Source of the DNA: Acidobacteriota bacterium
GTDB lineage: Bacteria > Acidobacteriota > Terriglobia > Acidiferrales > UBA7541
NCBI GenBank assembly: GCA_003166795.1
Contig: PMUS01000055.1
Location: 20,662 to 62,551, forward strand
Reading direction: 5' to 3'
Length of the DNA stretch: 41,890 nucleotides
The first letter of the stretch is position 1, and each line of letters begins with the position of its first letter. Below are positions 16,491 to 26,600 of this stretch, piece by piece. Below the pieces are notes generated by a model. That model ran no database searches. It worked only from the letters and a program-made list of their open reading frames with translations, and was not told where the DNA came from. The translations under genes and the position numbers were made by a program.

Positions 16491-16685
16491 TCCTGTGGCG
16501 GAATCAATCTCGGTGATGAATCTCGGTGACCCATGAGGATATAGCAAATCCGATTCGGCAAGTCCACCGCGCGCTCCGGAAGTGAAAATCGCGGCCGCCC
16601 CGGCAGTTACGGTTAGTACCAAAAGCGCCGAGTTCGCGCCTTTACGCTTCCGGTTTTGCGGTAGAGTACTCCTGCCAAACAGGAA
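16491..16685. promoter_or_regulatory. Divergent promoter region between nuoEF-like operon and cytochrome c554-like gene
   Basis: This 195-base region must drive both directions. On the plus strand TGCGGTAGAGT (16657-16667) is identical to an 11-mer before the alcohol dehydrogenase gene (2380-2390). With TAGAGT as a -10 element it would start a transcript about 12 bases before the ATG, just leaving room for the AGGA ribosome site. No clear operator palindrome is seen. Confidence 0.4.
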
Positions 16686-18053
16686 ATGAACACGAAGCTC
16701 GCCACCAAGTCCCTCCGCCTGTTTCTGCTGCCGGCTGCGGCATTTCTGCTAGTCGCCTTTTTTCCATTCACGAGTTCAGCGCAAACCCGCACCTCCGCCT
16801 ACGATGGCGCGGGCAAATACACCGGGCCGGGATCATGCGCTTCAACCAGTTGCCACGGAAGTATTACGCCGCGCACGGAAAACGACGTTCTGCAAAATGA
16901 GTACAGCACATGGATCGTCAAGGACAAGCACGCGCAATCCTACAAAGCTCTGACCGGAAACATTGGCGAACGGATGGCGGGCATCCTGGGCCTGGGTAAG
17001 GCCGAGACGGCGCCCCGATGCCTGACGTGCCACGCTCTGAATCCTCCCCCGGCTGAGCGTTCGCGCACATTTGACGTGAGCGAGGGCGTGAGCTGCGAAA
17101 GTTGCCACGGCCCTGCGTCCGGTTGGCTGGGCCCGCACACGGAACGCGATTGGACGCATCAAAAGTCCGTCGAGCTTGGCATGGTAGATGAGCGCAGTCT
17201 GACTAAACGCACGGAGAAATGCCTGAGTTGCCATCTCGGCAGCGATGAGAAATACGTGGATCACGAAATGATCGCCGCCGGCCATCCCGATCTCTTCTTT
17301 GAGCTGGATTCGTTCTCCGCGGTGATGCCGCGGCACTGGAAAGAACCCGGCGAACCGGGTGCAGCCGGGCAGAGCGATCCCTGGTATGACGTTCGAGAGC
17401 TCACGACAGGCCAGGCGGTCCAACTGCGCGAATCCATGCTCCGGCTGGCATCGCGCTCGAAGGAGAAAACCTGGCCGGAATATTCCGAAATGCAGTGCTA
17501 CGCGTGCCACCACAGCCTGACTCCTCCGGAACAGAGCTGGCGGCAGGCGCGCGGCTATGGCGACCGGCGCCCCGGCGACCCTCCGTGGAATGCTTCCCGC
17601 TACGCCGTGTTCCGAGACGTGGTTCATCAGCTGGATGGAGAAGACGCGGGACAGCTAGACAACCAGATTTCGCAGCTCACGAAGCTGATGAGCCAGTTGA
17701 ATCCCGACCGCGACGCTGTGGCGAGTGCCGCGACAAATTCCGCGCAGCTGGCCGACGCGCTGGTGGCGAAGATCAACGCCGCGGCTTACGATCCGGCGTC
17801 CACATTGCGGCTGCTGCAGAAAATTTCGGCGGACGCGGAAGACATTTCCGGCCAGGGCGAGCAATCCGCGGCGCAGGCAGCCATGGCGATCCAGTCTCTT
17901 TTCGTCGCATACGACCGCGATGCGAAGTTGCAGAATTCCGCCGAGCTTCGCGCCGCGATCAGTGCTCTATTCCAGCAGCTCGAAAATCCATCGGCTTACG
18001 ATCCGGCGCGATTCGCGCGTCAGATGCAGCAGGTAAACGCCCTCCTGAGGTGA
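16686..18053 (+). CDS. Periplasmic pentahaem cytochrome c (c554-like)
   Basis: This 455-residue protein has a signal peptide (about 1-32, cleavage near SSAQ) and five haem-binding motifs: an unusual CX4CH (C51 to H57, CASTSCH) followed by CXXCH at 112, 137, 179 and 271. The layout of the N-terminal 280 residues resembles the cytochrome c554 family of multihaem electron carriers. The C-terminal 150 residues are helical, Ala/Gln-rich and have no haem sites. An AGGA site precedes the ATG. The SthA start lies 3 bases after its stop, so the two are probably co-expressed. It is divergent from the NuoEF operon and could exchange electrons with the decahaem cytochrome; that is inference. Confidence 0.87.
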   Translation: MNTKLATKSLRLFLLPAAAFLLVAFFPFTSSAQTRTSAYDGAGKYTGPGSCASTSCHGSITPRTENDVLQNEYSTWIVKDKHAQSYKALTGNIGERMAGILGLGKAETAPRCLTCHALNPPPAERSRTFDVSEGVSCESCHGPASGWLGPHTERDWTHQKSVELGMVDERSLTKRTEKCLSCHLGSDEKYVDHEMIAAGHPDLFFELDSFSAVMPRHWKEPGEPGAAGQSDPWYDVRELTTGQAVQLRESMLRLASRSKEKTWPEYSEMQCYACHHSLTPPEQSWRQARGYGDRRPGDPPWNASRYAVFRDVVHQLDGEDAGQLDNQISQLTKLMSQLNPDRDAVASAATNSAQLADALVAKINAAAYDPASTLRLLQKISADAEDISGQGEQSAAQAAMAIQSLFVAYDRDAKLQNSAELRAAISALFQQLENPSAYDPARFARQMQQVNALLR

Positions 18054-18056
18054 CGC

Positions 18057-19463
18057 GTGCGGCAATTTGATCTGGTGGTGATCGGCTCCGGCCCGGCCGG
18101 CGAAAAGGGAGCGGCGCAGGCCGCCTATTTCGGCAAGCGCGTGGCCGTGGTCGAATCCGGTTCAGACCTCGGCGGCGCATGCATCAATACGGGCACGCTT
18201 CCCAGCAAGATTCTCCGCGAATCCGCGCTCTATTTTTCGGGCCTAAAGCAGCGCGGACTTTACGGCATTGACTATTCGCTTCGCGAAGGCCTGACAGTCA
18301 AGAGTTTCACGCACCGCAAGGACGTCCTCGTCGAGATGGAGCGCGAAAAAATCCGCGCAAACCTGGCCGCGCACGGCATCGACCTGATTCAAGGAGTTGC
18401 GTCGTTCGAGGACGCGCACACCGTCGCCGTGAAGACATCGCGAAATGAAATCATTCAACTGCGCGGCAAGGCGATCCTGATCGCAACGGGTTCGCGGCCC
18501 CACCGGCCCGCGGAGATACCATTTGACGACGAGGTCATATTCGATTCCGACTCCATACTGAAGATGGGCCGCATCCCGCGAAGCCTCGTCGTGGTGGGCG
18601 GCGGCGTGATTGGATGCGAGTACGCTTCGATATTTACCGCGCTCGGCGTGGAGGCCGCGCTCGTGGACGGGCGCGACCGCGTGCTCCCTTTTCTGGACGC
18701 TGAATTGTCCGATGCGCTCCGCGAGCGGCTCGCCGGACTCGGAGTGAAGTTTTTTCTGGGCGAGCGCATGGGACCGATCGAGCGCACCAAGCAGGGCGTT
18801 CGCATCCAGATGCCTTCGGGCCAATCGATCGAGATGGAATCGGCCCTATTCGCAGCGGGCAGGCGCGGCGCCGTGGACGAATTGCATCTGGAAAAAGCCG
18901 GCCTGGCGATAAACAAGCGCGGCTACGTGGAAGTGAACGAGTCGTATCAGACGGCGGTTCCGTCGGTTTATGCGGCGGGAGACGTGATCGGTTTCCCGGC
19001 GCTGGCTTCGACTTCGATGGAGCAGGGGCGCGTGGCCGTGTGCCACGCCTTCGGCTTCCAGTACAAAAAGCGGCTGGCCTCGATGCTCCCCATGGGCGTG
19101 TATACGATTCCCGAAATCTCGGCCGTCGGCGAATCGGAGGAAAGCTGCAAGGAAAAGCACATCGAGTACGAAGTCGGGCGCGCGCGCTACGCGAACAACG
19201 CTCGCGGCCTGATCGCGGGAGACGCCGCCGGGCTGCTGAAGCTGCTTTTCCGGCGCGATGATCGCCAACTGCTCGGCGTGCACATTATCGGAGAAAACGC
19301 CACCGAGCTGATTCACCTGGGAATGATGGTCCTGGAATCGGGAGGGACGCTGGATCTCTTCATCAACTTCGTATTCAACTACCCGACGCTTTCGGAAATG
19401 TACAAATACGCCGCGTACGATGGTTTGGGTAATCTCGCCGGCCATAAGCTTCGGCAGGGATAG
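18057..19463 (+). CDS. sthA: Soluble NAD(P) transhydrogenase (Si-specific)
   Basis: This 468-residue flavoprotein of the pyridine nucleotide-disulphide oxidoreductase family moves hydride between NADPH and NAD+ in the cytoplasm. The FAD motif is VIGSGPAGEKGA (8-19). The place of the redox disulphide reads CINTGT: C42 is present but the second Cys is Thr47, as expected for SthA and unlike lipoamide dehydrogenase. The NAD(P) motif is VVGGGVIGCEYAS, and the second FAD contact is YAAGDVIG. The C-terminal dimerisation domain is complete. It begins with GTG three bases after the cytochrome gene. Its place here suggests that pyridine nucleotide balance is tied to the neighbouring electron-transfer genes. 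Confidence 0.9.
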   Translation: MRQFDLVVIGSGPAGEKGAAQAAYFGKRVAVVESGSDLGGACINTGTLPSKILRESALYFSGLKQRGLYGIDYSLREGLTVKSFTHRKDVLVEMEREKIRANLAAHGIDLIQGVASFEDAHTVAVKTSRNEIIQLRGKAILIATGSRPHRPAEIPFDDEVIFDSDSILKMGRIPRSLVVVGGGVIGCEYASIFTALGVEAALVDGRDRVLPFLDAELSDALRERLAGLGVKFFLGERMGPIERTKQGVRIQMPSGQSIEMESALFAAGRRGAVDELHLEKAGLAINKRGYVEVNESYQTAVPSVYAAGDVIGFPALASTSMEQGRVAVCHAFGFQYKKRLASMLPMGVYTIPEISAVGESEESCKEKHIEYEVGRARYANNARGLIAGDAAGLLKLLFRRDDRQLLGVHIIGENATELIHLGMMVLESGGTLDLFINFVFNYPTLSEMYKYAAYDGLGNLAGHKLRQG

Positions 19464-19478
19464 AAGCAAAACGAAGAT

Positions 19479-19496
19479 GCCGACCTGAAGGTCGGC
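19479..19496. repeat. CTGAAG-core hairpin after sthA
   Basis: GCCGACC (19479-19485) and GGTCGGC (19490-19496) pair perfectly around the loop TGAA, 15 bases after the sthA stop. Only a short GTTA follows, so a termination role is uncertain. It has the same CTGAAG centre as the palindromes near 3.8 kb. Confidence 0.6.
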
Positions 19497-19611
19497 GTTA
19501 CATAACCACCTGGGCCGCGCATCCCTGCCTTAAGAACTAGATCACGCCAAGGACTTGTGCCGGGCATCCGCCGGCGGCGGACTGTGCCCCTACGAAGAAA
19601 CGACAGCGAAC

Positions 19612-21213
19612 TTACTGCGTGGGATTGCGCGGGAAGTGCAGAAAAGGCAGGCGGACGCCATCAATCACGATCTGGTCCGCGCGAATCGCTTCCGCAGCCT
19701 CGAACCCGGCTGCGCCGCCTGCGGTCACGTAATCGTCCTGATCCACGCCGTCGCCGCTGACACCCAGGCCGCCGACAAGCGCGCCATTAATATAGAGCGG
19801 CTCTGATCCCGGAAAGAACACGATCCCACTTTGATTCACCGCCGGCCACGACGGCCCGGGCGTCTGATACCCCTGCGTGCAGGGATTGGCCACGTCCTGC
19901 ACGAACACATTGAAAAACGGGCCCGCGGATGAAGCATTAATTCCCGGCGGAAAAAATGGCTGAGCCCCGAAACCGATTGTGCGATTGGTCACCGCCGTAC
20001 CCAGCGGCACGTCGTTCAGGTCCGCCGGCTGCCGCGTCATGCCGCTGAAGTAGATCACGTTGCGCGCCTTGGTAGCGGCCACGTCAATGCTGAAAACGGT
20101 TCCATCGGCCATCCGGTAAAGCCCAATGATCGTGCCGTCCAGATCGCTTACCGCGATGGACATTCTCGCCTTCGATCCGAGCGGAAGGCGGATGAGCGCG
20201 CGCGTCTGGTTCGCAGTGGCGACGGCGTTTGAGATGATCCCGGTAACTTGCGCAACGGTGAGGCCGCCCACTGGACCAGCTGCGGCCGGCACCAGGTATC
20301 CATTGGGGGCGTCGCCGGGACTCGCCACCGGGCCGAGCGTAAACAGGCTCGCGTTGAATGTTCCCGGGGTGACGCCGGCCGGCGCCGTCGTTTGATTCAC
20401 GAACGGCAGCGCGACGCCGTCAATAACTACTTCTCCCGGTGGAGGCAGAGTGGACAGATCCAAAATGACACCGTCCACGTTAATTTGCATGGCGGTGAAC
20501 GCCGCGTATTCGGCGATATCCGTCGCCACGCCGGTGACGCCAATTCCTCCAACGACCTGGCCATTCTTGAAGATCGGCACGCCGCCCGGATTTACGGCCG
20601 TGGGATCGCTGTCCGTCACATCGGCCTTTCCCGTGGCAACGCCAAGACCGGGACTCGCTCCTGAAATCGTCGTAGCCGGAGGAACGGTCGTGGCGAGGCT
20701 GGTCGAAAGCGTGCAGCCGCGATTCGTATTCTCGATGCCGTAGAGCGCGGCATTCGCCGCGTTCATGACGCCCGGCGGAAAATGGACGCCGCTGATGAAG
20801 CGCACGGTGCGCGATGAGAGCGGCGCCTGGTCATTGCTGAAGAATGCTCCGGTGCGCGCGAGCGACACTGCCAGCTCGTCCGGCGGCACCATCGCTCCGA
20901 AATTGCCGGGCACTAGAGCAGGCGCCGACGGACCCTCGTAGACCGCGAGGATGCGGCCTAGCCGGTCCACCACGGCGATTGCCATCGTATCGGACTGCGC
21001 CGCCGTAGCCGCAGCCTGTACAACCGCCGTCACGTCGCTCTGCGTGAGCGCCTGCGGCGTGGGTGGCGGCGTTGCAGGCGGCGGAGTCGGCGGCGGCGCT
21101 GATGTCGCTCCACCACCTCCGCCGCATCCGGCTAAAGCGGCGCAAAGCGCGACGACGAATCCAACAGGCCGGAGAAAAGTGGCGGCGGAATTGCGATGAT
21201 TAAGACGGTTCAT
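19612..21213 (-). CDS. Lipoprotein with two GlcG/HbpS-like (haem-degrading/binding) domains
   Basis: This 533-residue protein starts at ATG 21213 (MNRLNHR); an in-frame ATG at 21237 would add 8 residues. A signal sequence ends in a lipobox (LAGC followed by five Gly), so the Cys is probably lipidated. Next is a Pro/Thr-rich linker, then two domains related to the GlcG/HbpS (DUF336) family. The first (about 55-270) has TMAIAVVDRLGRILAVY and VVGGIGVTG. The second (about 310-530) has MSIAVSDLDGTIIGLYRM and LVGGLGVSGDGVDQDDYV. HbpS-type proteins bind haem, which fits a cytochrome-rich neighbourhood, but no haem ligand can be assigned by eye. Each domain is longer than the usual 140 residues, with insertions. 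Confidence 0.75.
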   Translation of the reverse strand: MNRLNHRNSAATFLRPVGFVVALCAALAGCGGGGGATSAPPPTPPPATPPPTPQALTQSDVTAVVQAAATAAQSDTMAIAVVDRLGRILAVYEGPSAPALVPGNFGAMVPPDELAVSLARTGAFFSNDQAPLSSRTVRFISGVHFPPGVMNAANAALYGIENTNRGCTLSTSLATTVPPATTISGASPGLGVATGKADVTDSDPTAVNPGGVPIFKNGQVVGGIGVTGVATDIAEYAAFTAMQINVDGVILDLSTLPPPGEVVIDGVALPFVNQTTAPAGVTPGTFNASLFTLGPVASPGDAPNGYLVPAAAGPVGGLTVAQVTGIISNAVATANQTRALIRLPLGSKARMSIAVSDLDGTIIGLYRMADGTVFSIDVAATKARNVIYFSGMTRQPADLNDVPLGTAVTNRTIGFGAQPFFPPGINASSAGPFFNVFVQDVANPCTQGYQTPGPSWPAVNQSGIVFFPGSEPLYINGALVGGLGVSGDGVDQDDYVTAGGAAGFEAAEAIRADQIVIDGVRLPFLHFPRNPTQ

Positions 21214-21435
21214 GCGATCGCAGCTTATTCGTACCATAGCTGGCAGCTGTTCTCAATGCGCTCTGGCTCAAATCGCGCCGTGAAAACTGGCGTGAGCGCG
21301 CTGTGTGTCGTCAATCGCACGCAAAACCGCGCGGCAATTCATCAAAAACACTTGCTCATCCGGAAACAACCGTGTTAGCTAGACCGAGCACGTCAACAAA
21401 ATAGGAAGTTGCTGACGCATTCCAGGACACAGAGG

Positions 21436-23592
21436 ATGCTGGCTGCATCCAACGCCCTTTCCAGACTCGTTCCGCTGTTCCTACTCGCCGTTTTGCCGCT
21501 TTCCGCCGCCGTGAAATTCACCTCGGGCATTGCTTCGCAACAACAGCTTCCCGGAAAAGCGCCTCAAAAGACGGGTGCACTCGAGGGTGTGGTTCGTAAT
21601 TCGAACGGCCAGCCGGTTGGCGGCGCCAGCGTCGCGATCCGAAACGTCGCCACGGGCGAGGTTCGCAAGACGACCACTACTGCGGAAGGCGTGTTCCGCT
21701 TGATTGACTTGCCGCCGGGGAAATATGAATTGAATGTCGCAGGCAATGGTTACGAAACATTGACGGAAGCGGACCTGACGGTCACGGCCGGCCAGGTTGT
21801 GGTGCATGACGTCAAGCTCGTGGCACTTCCTGTGACTGCGCCGCCTGCGTCCAGCCTTCCGCAGCTTCCGGCGACGACTGCCCCGACGACTGCGACCGAA
21901 ACTTCCGCTCCGGGATACTCCGGAGCAAAACAGAGTCCGGACCTGGAGTCATCCAGCCAGACTCCGCCCGCGCCGGCAACATTTCCGCCTGACGGCGAGG
22001 TTTTTCAAGCGGAGCCGAATCGCTGGCGCGTCACCATGCCCGATTGGGATCGCTACGGAACCGGTGGCGAGCATCCCTACGTAAAGGGAAGCAAGTGGGA
22101 TCCATTTGACCGGAACAAATTGAAAGGTGATGTGCCGATTTTCGGCCAGCAAACCTTTTTCAACTTCACGGCGCTCAGCGACACACTCATAGATGGCCGG
22201 CGCCTGCCGGTTCCGAGCGGCATCAGCACGGCGAGTCCCGGGACCAGCGATTTCTTCGGAAAGGGCGAGCAACTCTTCCTCGATCAGCTGTTTCTTTTCT
22301 CCTTCGACCTGTTTCATGGCGACGCAGCCTTTCGTCCCGTGGACTGGCGGATTCGAGTGACTCCGGTGATCAGCCTGAATTATCTCGACGTGCAAGAGCT
22401 CGGGATCGTAAACGTTGACGTGCGCGACGGCACCACGCGACTGGATTCCCATCTCGGCTTCCAGGAACTCTTTGGAGAGGTAAAACTCCATGACCTGAGC
22501 TCGAATTACGATTTTGTTTCCGTGCGCGCGGGCATCCAGGAGTTCAACTCCGATTTCAGGGGCTTTCTTTTCGTTGACGAGCAGCCTGGCGTGCGTTTCT
22601 TCGGCAACCTCGATTCAAACCGCTGGCAATACAATCTGGCCTATTTCAACTTGCTCGAGAAGAACACCAACAGCGGCCTGAACACATTCGCCCGAAGAAA
22701 GCAGCAGGTGATCATCGCCAATGTTTACAAGCAGGATTTCCTGTTCCAGGGCTATACGGCGCAGTTCAGCGTGGACTACAACGACGACGCCCCCAGCATT
22801 CATTACGATGACAATGGTTTTCTGGTGCGCCCGTCTCCCATCGGCGTGGTGATCTCGAACAACGAGATCAAGCCACACGCCATTCATGTCGGGTACCTGG
22901 GGTGGACGGGCGATGGGCACATCGGGCGCGTGAACCTGACACACGCCTTTTATCAGGCACTTGGTACCGACAGTTTCAATCCGTTGGCCGGACGCCCCGT
23001 TACCATCAACGCGCAAATGGCCGCGCTCGAGCTCTCCGTTGATAAGGATTGGATCCGCTTCAAGGGCTCGGCCTTCTACGCTTCCGGTTCCGCGAATCCC
23101 GCGAGCGGACACGCGCGCGGTTTTGACGCCATCGAAGACTTCCCCGAATTCGCGGGCGGAATTTTCAGCCTGTGGAATCGCGAGGGCATTCGGCTGACCG
23201 GCGCCGGAGTGAACCTGACGTCGCCCGACAGCTTGCTGCCCAGTCTCCGCTCAGACAAAGACGAAGGGCAAGCCAACTTCGTCAATCCCGGCATTTTTCT
23301 CGCGAACCTGGGAACGGATTTCGATCTCACACCGAAGCTGCGCGGCTTCGTCAACGTCAACTATCTGCGATTCGAAGACACCGAGCCGCTCGAACTTCTA
23401 CTGTTCCAGGCTCCCATTCATCATACGATCGGTGTGGACTCCAGCCTCGGCGTGCGATACCGCCCGCCGCTGACGGAAAACATTTCGATCACCGCCGGGG
23501 CCGCTGCGCTCGTGCCCGGACAGGGCTTGCGCGATATTTACACGGGCAAAATGATGTTCAGTGTCTTTACCAACGTAAAGTTTCAGTTTTAG
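21436..23592 (+). CDS. Outer-membrane beta-barrel protein with N-terminal carboxypeptidase-regulatory-like domain
   Basis: This 718-residue protein starts at ATG 21436, with AGGA 8 bases upstream; a TTG start 27 bases earlier is less likely. A signal peptide (about 1-27) is followed by a CnaB/CarboxypepD_reg-like beta-sandwich (about 40-125: GALEGVVRNSNGQPVGGA to LPPGKYELNVAGNGYE) and a Pro/Thr-rich linker (about 130-180). The rest is a long region of alternating aromatic and polar residues ending in FTNVKFQF, the C-terminal Phe pattern of outer-membrane barrels. It lacks TonB plug motifs. It lies 24 bases upstream of a 10-haem cytochrome. A sheath for electron passage through the outer membrane is possible, but no homology to MtrB can be claimed. 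Confidence 0.78.
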   Translation: MLAASNALSRLVPLFLLAVLPLSAAVKFTSGIASQQQLPGKAPQKTGALEGVVRNSNGQPVGGASVAIRNVATGEVRKTTTTAEGVFRLIDLPPGKYELNVAGNGYETLTEADLTVTAGQVVVHDVKLVALPVTAPPASSLPQLPATTAPTTATETSAPGYSGAKQSPDLESSSQTPPAPATFPPDGEVFQAEPNRWRVTMPDWDRYGTGGEHPYVKGSKWDPFDRNKLKGDVPIFGQQTFFNFTALSDTLIDGRRLPVPSGISTASPGTSDFFGKGEQLFLDQLFLFSFDLFHGDAAFRPVDWRIRVTPVISLNYLDVQELGIVNVDVRDGTTRLDSHLGFQELFGEVKLHDLSSNYDFVSVRAGIQEFNSDFRGFLFVDEQPGVRFFGNLDSNRWQYNLAYFNLLEKNTNSGLNTFARRKQQVIIANVYKQDFLFQGYTAQFSVDYNDDAPSIHYDDNGFLVRPSPIGVVISNNEIKPHAIHVGYLGWTGDGHIGRVNLTHAFYQALGTDSFNPLAGRPVTINAQMAALELSVDKDWIRFKGSAFYASGSANPASGHARGFDAIEDFPEFAGGIFSLWNREGIRLTGAGVNLTSPDSLLPSLRSDKDEGQANFVNPGIFLANLGTDFDLTPKLRGFVNVNYLRFEDTEPLELLLFQAPIHHTIGVDSSLGVRYRPPLTENISITAGAAALVPGQGLRDIYTGKMMFSVFTNVKFQF

Positions 23593-23616
23593 CGGCGCGC
23601 GAGGAACTACCGGAAA

Positions 23617-26600
23617 TTGTTGAAGCGAGATTCATTCACGGCGCTGGAGAGACGACGGGGCAAAGATAGTCGCCCGGGCGCGGCGCGGCGCTACTTCGCC
23701 ATTCTCGCGCTGCTCGTGATCCTATCGTTTGCGCTGGAGCACGGATTGCCGGCGGATGCGCGGCCGCAAGCGCAGCAGTCACCGCAGCCGTCGCAGCCCA
23801 GCCTGATCACGCAGACGCAGGCCGACGCAGATGCGAAGAGCACAGGGTGCGTCACCTGCCACGTCAGCGTTGATGAGCCGACCATGCACCCCACTCGCAC
23901 CGTGCGCCTGGGCTGCACGGACTGCCACGGCGGCGATGCCACGGCCGGCATCTCGCCCGGCACGCCCAAGGATTCCGCGGCCTACGAACAGGCGAAGTTA
24001 AAAGCGCATCCCCAGCCTCGCGATCCCATCTTCGCCCGCGGTTCGGCCAACGCGCAGCGCGCCTACACGGCGTGGCTGCGCGAGAGTTATGAGTACGTCC
24101 GCTTCGCCAATCCCGGCGACCTTCGCGTCGCCCCGCAAACTTGCGGCACAGCGGGGTGCCACCAGGCGGAAGTCCGCAACGTGAGCACCAGCATGATGAC
24201 TCACGGCGGGATGCTCTGGGGTGCGGCGCTTTATAACAACGGATCGTTTCCGCTGAAGAACGCGCGCTTCGGCGAAAGCTACTCGGCCGACGGCCTGCCG
24301 CAGGCAATGCACACCGTCCCGCCGCCATCACCTGAGGAAACGCGGACGAAAGGCGTGGTGCCCGAATTGACGCCTCTCGAGCGCTGGGAGATTTCGCAGC
24401 CGGGGAATGTGCTGCGCGTATTCGAGCGCGGCGGCGCAAAAAAAGGTGAAATCGGCAATCCCAACACCGAGGGAGAATCCGGCCGCCCCGACGACCAACT
24501 CGGGGAACGCGGATTCGGCACCCTGCTGCGCACCGATCCGGTGTTCCTTGGCTTGCAGAAGACGCGCCTGCTCGACCCGATGCTCTCGCTTCCGGGCACG
24601 AACGATCAGCCGGGCGATTATCGCGGCAGCGGTTGCACGGCGTGCCACGTGATCTACGCCAACGATCGCTCGCCCGAGCATTCCGGTCCGTATGCGTCGT
24701 TTGGCCATCTCGGCGAGAGCGCGTCCGCCGATACCACGATTGCAAAGGGCGAATCCGGCCATCCTATTCGGCACACGTTCACGCGCTCGATTCCCTCCAG
24801 CCAATGCATGGTCTGCCACATCCACCCGGGCACGAATATGGAGACGACGTATTTCGGCTACACCTGGTGGGACAACGAAGCGGACGGCGAATCCATGTAT
24901 CCCGCGCAGCAGAGGAATCCGACCGCGGACGAACGATATGAAGTGGCACAGCGAAATCCGGAAGGGGCCGCGCCCCGCGGCTTGTGGTCGGACCCGAAAT
25001 TCCTCGAGCAATTGGGCGACGCGAAATTCAATGCGCAGCTGAAGCAAAGTCAGTTCGCCGATTTCCATAGCCACGGCTGGGTCTTCCGCGCTGTTTACAA
25101 GCGCGATCGAAAGGGCGATCTGCTCGACGCTGATAGCAAAATCGTTTCCGCCGACGACCCGAACAAATTCGACAAGGCTGTTCACCTGAAGGACATCCAC
25201 CTCGAGAAAGGAATGCAGTGCGTGGACTGCCACTTCCAGCAGGACGTTCACGGCAATGGAAAGCTGTACGCCGAGCCTCGCGCCGCGATCGAACTCGACT
25301 GCACCGATTGCCACGGCACGGTCGAGAAACGCGCCACGCTGATTACCTCCGGACCCGCAGCACCCGCCGGTGGCACGCACCTCGATGCGTTTCGCACTCC
25401 CTGGAACAGCCGGCGATTCGAATGGCGCGACGGCAAGCTCTTCCAGCGCTCCATGGTCGAGCCCGATCAGGAATGGGAAGTGGTGCAGACGCTGGACACC
25501 ATCACGCCCGGTAACGCTCACTACAGCGAAAAATCGAGGTGGGCCAAGACCGTCCGGCTCGATGGCAAGACGTGGGGCGCGCTCCCGGCGGATGAATCGC
25601 AGCTGGCTCACGCGAACAGCCGCATGACGTGCTACGCCTGCCACACTTCCTGGACGCCTAATTGCTTCGGCTGCCATCTTTCGATGACCGCGAATCAGCG
25701 CATGCCGATGCTCCACAATGAAGGCCTGACCACCCGCAACTACACGTCCTACAACTTCCAGGTGCTGCGTGACGACGGCTTCATGCTGGCAATTGACGGC
25801 ACGGTCACGGGCCATCGCGTGGCGCCAGCGCGCTCTTCCTGCGCTATCGTGGTCAGCTCGCAAAACCAGAATCGCGAATGGCTTTATTACATGCAGCAGA
25901 CGGTTTCGGCGGAAGGGCTCGCCGGGACCGCGTTCAGCACATTTGTGCCGCATACGGTGCGGTCGAAAGAAACGAAGTCCTGCGACGATTGCCACATTTC
26001 GCAGCGCAACGACAACAACGCATGGATGGCGCAAGTGCTTCTGCAAGGCACCAACCTGTTGAATTTCATGGGGCGCTATATCTACGTCGCGGACGGCGCG
26101 AAGGGTTTCGATGCCGTGGCCGTCGCGGAGCACGATGAGCCGCCCGCGATCATCGGCAGCTACCTTCAGCGGCTCGCCTACCCGGACAATTACCGCCAGC
26201 ACGTCGCGCGCGGCCGCGAGCTTCAAGAGGCCTACCATCACCCTGGAAACGTGCTCGACGTGCAGCTTCGCGGCGAATATCTCTACGCCGCACTCGGCAA
26301 GGGCGGGTTCCGTGTGTACGACGTCGCCAATATAGACAACAAGGGCTTTTCCGAACGCCAGGTCACCGCCCCCGTATCTCCACTGGGGCAGCGCCTCTAC
26401 GCGCATACGAAATACGCGACGGCCGTCGCCAGCCCCTCGACGCTCGCGATTGATCCCGCGCGGGCGCGAAACCCGGAGAACGAAGAGCAGGCGATCCACC
26501 CGATGTACGCGTTTCTCTACGTTGCCGACAAATACGAAGGCCTGGTGGTCGTTGGAGACTCGAATCCCAACAGCAAGTCTCCTGGCGTCAGCACGCTGCT

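Noticed and set aside
18057-19463. Lipoamide dehydrogenase (E3) for the PDH complex
   Set aside because: The second cysteine of the redox disulphide is Thr47, the pattern of soluble transhydrogenase.
19555-19806. Short plus-strand open frame downstream of sthA
   Set aside because: It mostly overlaps the 3' end of the minus-strand lipoprotein gene and has no recognisable content.
21436-23592. MtrB/PioB-type porin homologue
   Set aside because: No N-terminal CXXC motif and no recognisable MtrB signature; only general outer-membrane barrel features are visible.
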